NCBI GenBank assembly: GCA_947451875.1
Contig: CANGBE010000068.1
Span: 1 to 7,368 of the forward strand
Direction: 5' to 3'
DNA: 7,368 nt
Source: Sphingomonadaceae bacterium
GTDB taxonomy: Bacteria; Pseudomonadota; Alphaproteobacteria; Sphingomonadales; Sphingomonadaceae
How positions within the stretch are numbered: the first letter of the stretch is position 1; each line of letters starts with the position of its first letter. Positions 6,404 through 7,368 of the stretch are shown here, piece by piece. The translations under genes and the position numbers were made by a program. The notes under the pieces are model-generated. The model did no database searches and was not told the origin of the DNA. It was given only the letters and a program-made list of their open reading frames with translations.

Positions 6404-7081
6404 TTAGCGCGTTGCGTTGTACTTCAGCTGGTCCTGCGTAAGCTGGAAGCCGATCAGCACTTCGAAGGTCGCGCGGTTTACTGCGGTGCGAACCTCTGGG
6501 CGAGCGAGCGGATCAACTGCTGCGTCCGAATCACCAGCGCGGCGCTTGCGGGTGATGGCATCGCGAACGTCGGCAGGCAGAGTAGCCTCGGCCTTGTCGA
6601 TAAAGGCTGCTCCCTGGGCATGGGCCTGTGCGCGTTCTTGACCGTCAGCGAAGTTCAAGGTGACCGTGCCGATCCGCTTGGAAATTACTGCCGAACGGCC
6701 GCGAAGAACGGTTACAAAATAAGGAACCTGCACCGAGCGCGCACCGCGCGTATCGGTGCGGCGACCGAGAATGTCGAAATTCGAGACCGAATATACCTTG
6801 TCACCAACGCTCTTCATGTCGCCGTTCGAGCACTGGGTGCGCAGATTGGTCAGTGAAGCGGTAACGTCGATCGAGGCGGCGTCAGTTGCGCCAGGGGTGC
6901 GAAACAGGGTTACATCGCCGGTATCATCGGGCACACCAACGGCTGGGCAAGCGGTACGGATGGCGGTGATGCCAACGCCTTCATCGAGCACGATATCGCC
7001 CTTTGTCCGGCACCCGGCGAGGGCGATGACAAGCAGTGCAGCACCAATCAGGCGGTTGCGGGCGGTGTTCAGCTTGGGCAT
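6404..7081 (-). CDS. Putative lipoprotein of unknown function
   Basis: I do not recognise a named family. The 225-residue product has a lipoprotein signal peptide: basic n-region (KLNTARNR), hydrophobic core LIGAALLVIA, and lipobox LAGC with the modified Cys at 24. Residue +2 is Arg, not Asp, so outer-membrane sorting is more likely if the E. coli rule applies. The mature part (about 202 residues) contains Cys45 and Cys84, a possible disulfide. A central region (about 70-145) has alternating hydrophobic residues and Gly-Arg turns, including GRRTDTRGARSVQVPYFVTV and FADGQERAQA, suggestive of beta structure. An Ala-rich helical segment (about 150-200) follows. It lies 60 nt upstream of argS and diverges from ispH. 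It begins at ATG 7081-7079, with only a weak AGAG upstream. My impression is that it is conserved in sphingomonads; I cannot check this here. Confidence 0.8.
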   Translation of the reverse strand: MPKLNTARNRLIGAALLVIALAGCRTKGDIVLDEGVGITAIRTACPAVGVPDDTGDVTLFRTPGATDAASIDVTASLTNLRTQCSNGDMKSVGDKVYSVSNFDILGRRTDTRGARSVQVPYFVTVLRGRSAVISKRIGTVTLNFADGQERAQAHAQGAAFIDKAEATLPADVRDAITRKRRAGDSDAAVDPLARPEVRTAVNRATFEVLIGFQLTQDQLKYNATR

Positions 7082-7156
7082 CAGCTCTGGTCCAGTTTCT
7101 TGAAATTCGTTTTGCTGCCCTAGCGGCGCGCGTTGCGAAGCGCTAGTGGCGAACGC
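7082..7156. promoter_or_regulatory. Divergent upstream region of the lipoprotein gene and ispH
   Basis: These 75 nt separate two divergent starts, so promoters for both directions should lie here or in the adjacent coding ends. A TTGAAA at 7100-7105 on the plus strand could be a -35 element for ispH, but no good -10 follows at 17 nt. An inverted repeat, CTAGCG at 7120-7125 and CGCTAG at 7141-7146, brackets a GC-rich core and is placed where an operator or the ispH leader could be. Neither promoter can be fixed from sequence alone. Confidence 0.4.
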
Positions 7157-7368
7157 ATGAACGCCGGATTGCCAATCGAAAATTCCGTATCTCTTTTAGA
7201 GGGTGGGCCACTGCGGCTGCTCATCGCCGCGCCGCGCGGCTTTTGCGCTGGTGTTGATCGGGCGATAGAGATCGTCGATCTGGCGATCGAGCGTTATGGC
7301 GCGCCAGTCTATGTCCGGCACGAGATCGTCCATAACCGCTATGTCGTCGATTCGTTGAAGGCTAAGGG
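7157..7368 (+). CDS. ispH: IspH, 4-hydroxy-3-methylbut-2-enyl diphosphate reductase, N-terminal 70 residues (partial)
   Basis: IspH is a cytoplasmic [4Fe-4S] enzyme that reduces HMBPP to isopentenyl and dimethylallyl diphosphate, the final step of the MEP isoprenoid pathway. The frame from ATG 7157-7159 is open to the window's end, giving 70 codons of a protein usually of about 310-350 residues. The family N-terminal signature is clear: RLLIAAPRGFCAGVDRAIEI, whose Cys is the first of three cluster ligands, followed by GAPVYVRHEIVHNRYVVDSL, including the conserved substrate-binding His of the HEIVHN motif. About 18 residues precede the conserved core. The Shine-Dalgarno is weak, so the exact start is less certain than the identity. 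It is the only plus-strand gene in the window. Confidence 0.94.
   Translation, partial: MNAGLPIENSVSLLEGGPLRLLIAAPRGFCAGVDRAIEIVDLAIERYGAPVYVRHEIVHNRYVVDSLKAK

Noticed and set aside
1..7368. Undescribed defence, CRISPR, prophage or biosynthetic system
   Set aside because: Every full-length gene but the lipoprotein belongs to a known housekeeping family. There are no repeat-spacer arrays, integrase or transposase genes, tRNA-flanked insertions or composition breaks that I can see.

Overview
The window is GC-rich chromosomal DNA. Gene content, gene order and protein sequence point to an alphaproteobacterium, most likely a sphingomonad (Sphingomonadales; Erythrobacter/Novosphingobium/Sphingopyxis-like). 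This placement is from recognition, not from a search.

Layout: almost everything lies on the minus strand, so transcription runs from high to low coordinates. From about 7081 down to 1 the order is: a lipoprotein of unknown function; argS (arginyl-tRNA synthetase); a membrane-anchored SPOR-domain protein; nagZ (beta-N-acetylhexosaminidase of peptidoglycan recycling); scpA and scpB (kleisin and winged-helix subunits of the SMC condensin complex); then tatA, tatB and the first 120 codons of tatC (twin-arginine translocase). Spacing is tight from argS onward: 12 nt argS to SPOR, a 4-nt ATGA overlap nagZ/scpA, 26 nt tatA to tatB and 3 nt tatB to tatC. This suggests one long housekeeping operon. 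At the right edge ispH (last step of the MEP isoprenoid pathway) starts on the plus strand, divergent from the lipoprotein gene across a 75-nt shared upstream region; it runs off the window.

The genes group by envelope and cell-cycle roles. The SPOR protein probably binds septal peptidoglycan, NagZ processes recycled muropeptides, ScpAB act in chromosome segregation with an SMC protein encoded elsewhere, and TatABC export folded proteins. ArgS serves translation. No shared pathway is implied beyond conserved linkage.

I found no sign of a new defence, mobile or biosynthetic system. The items most worth a second look are an 86-bp two-arm palindromic repeat inserted between scpA and scpB inside the presumed operon, a possible 5-codon minicistron whose stop overlaps the scpB GTG start, the unannotated lipoprotein, and the unusual acidic amphipathic N-terminal region of the SPOR protein. 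No gene-free stretch exceeds 300 bases.
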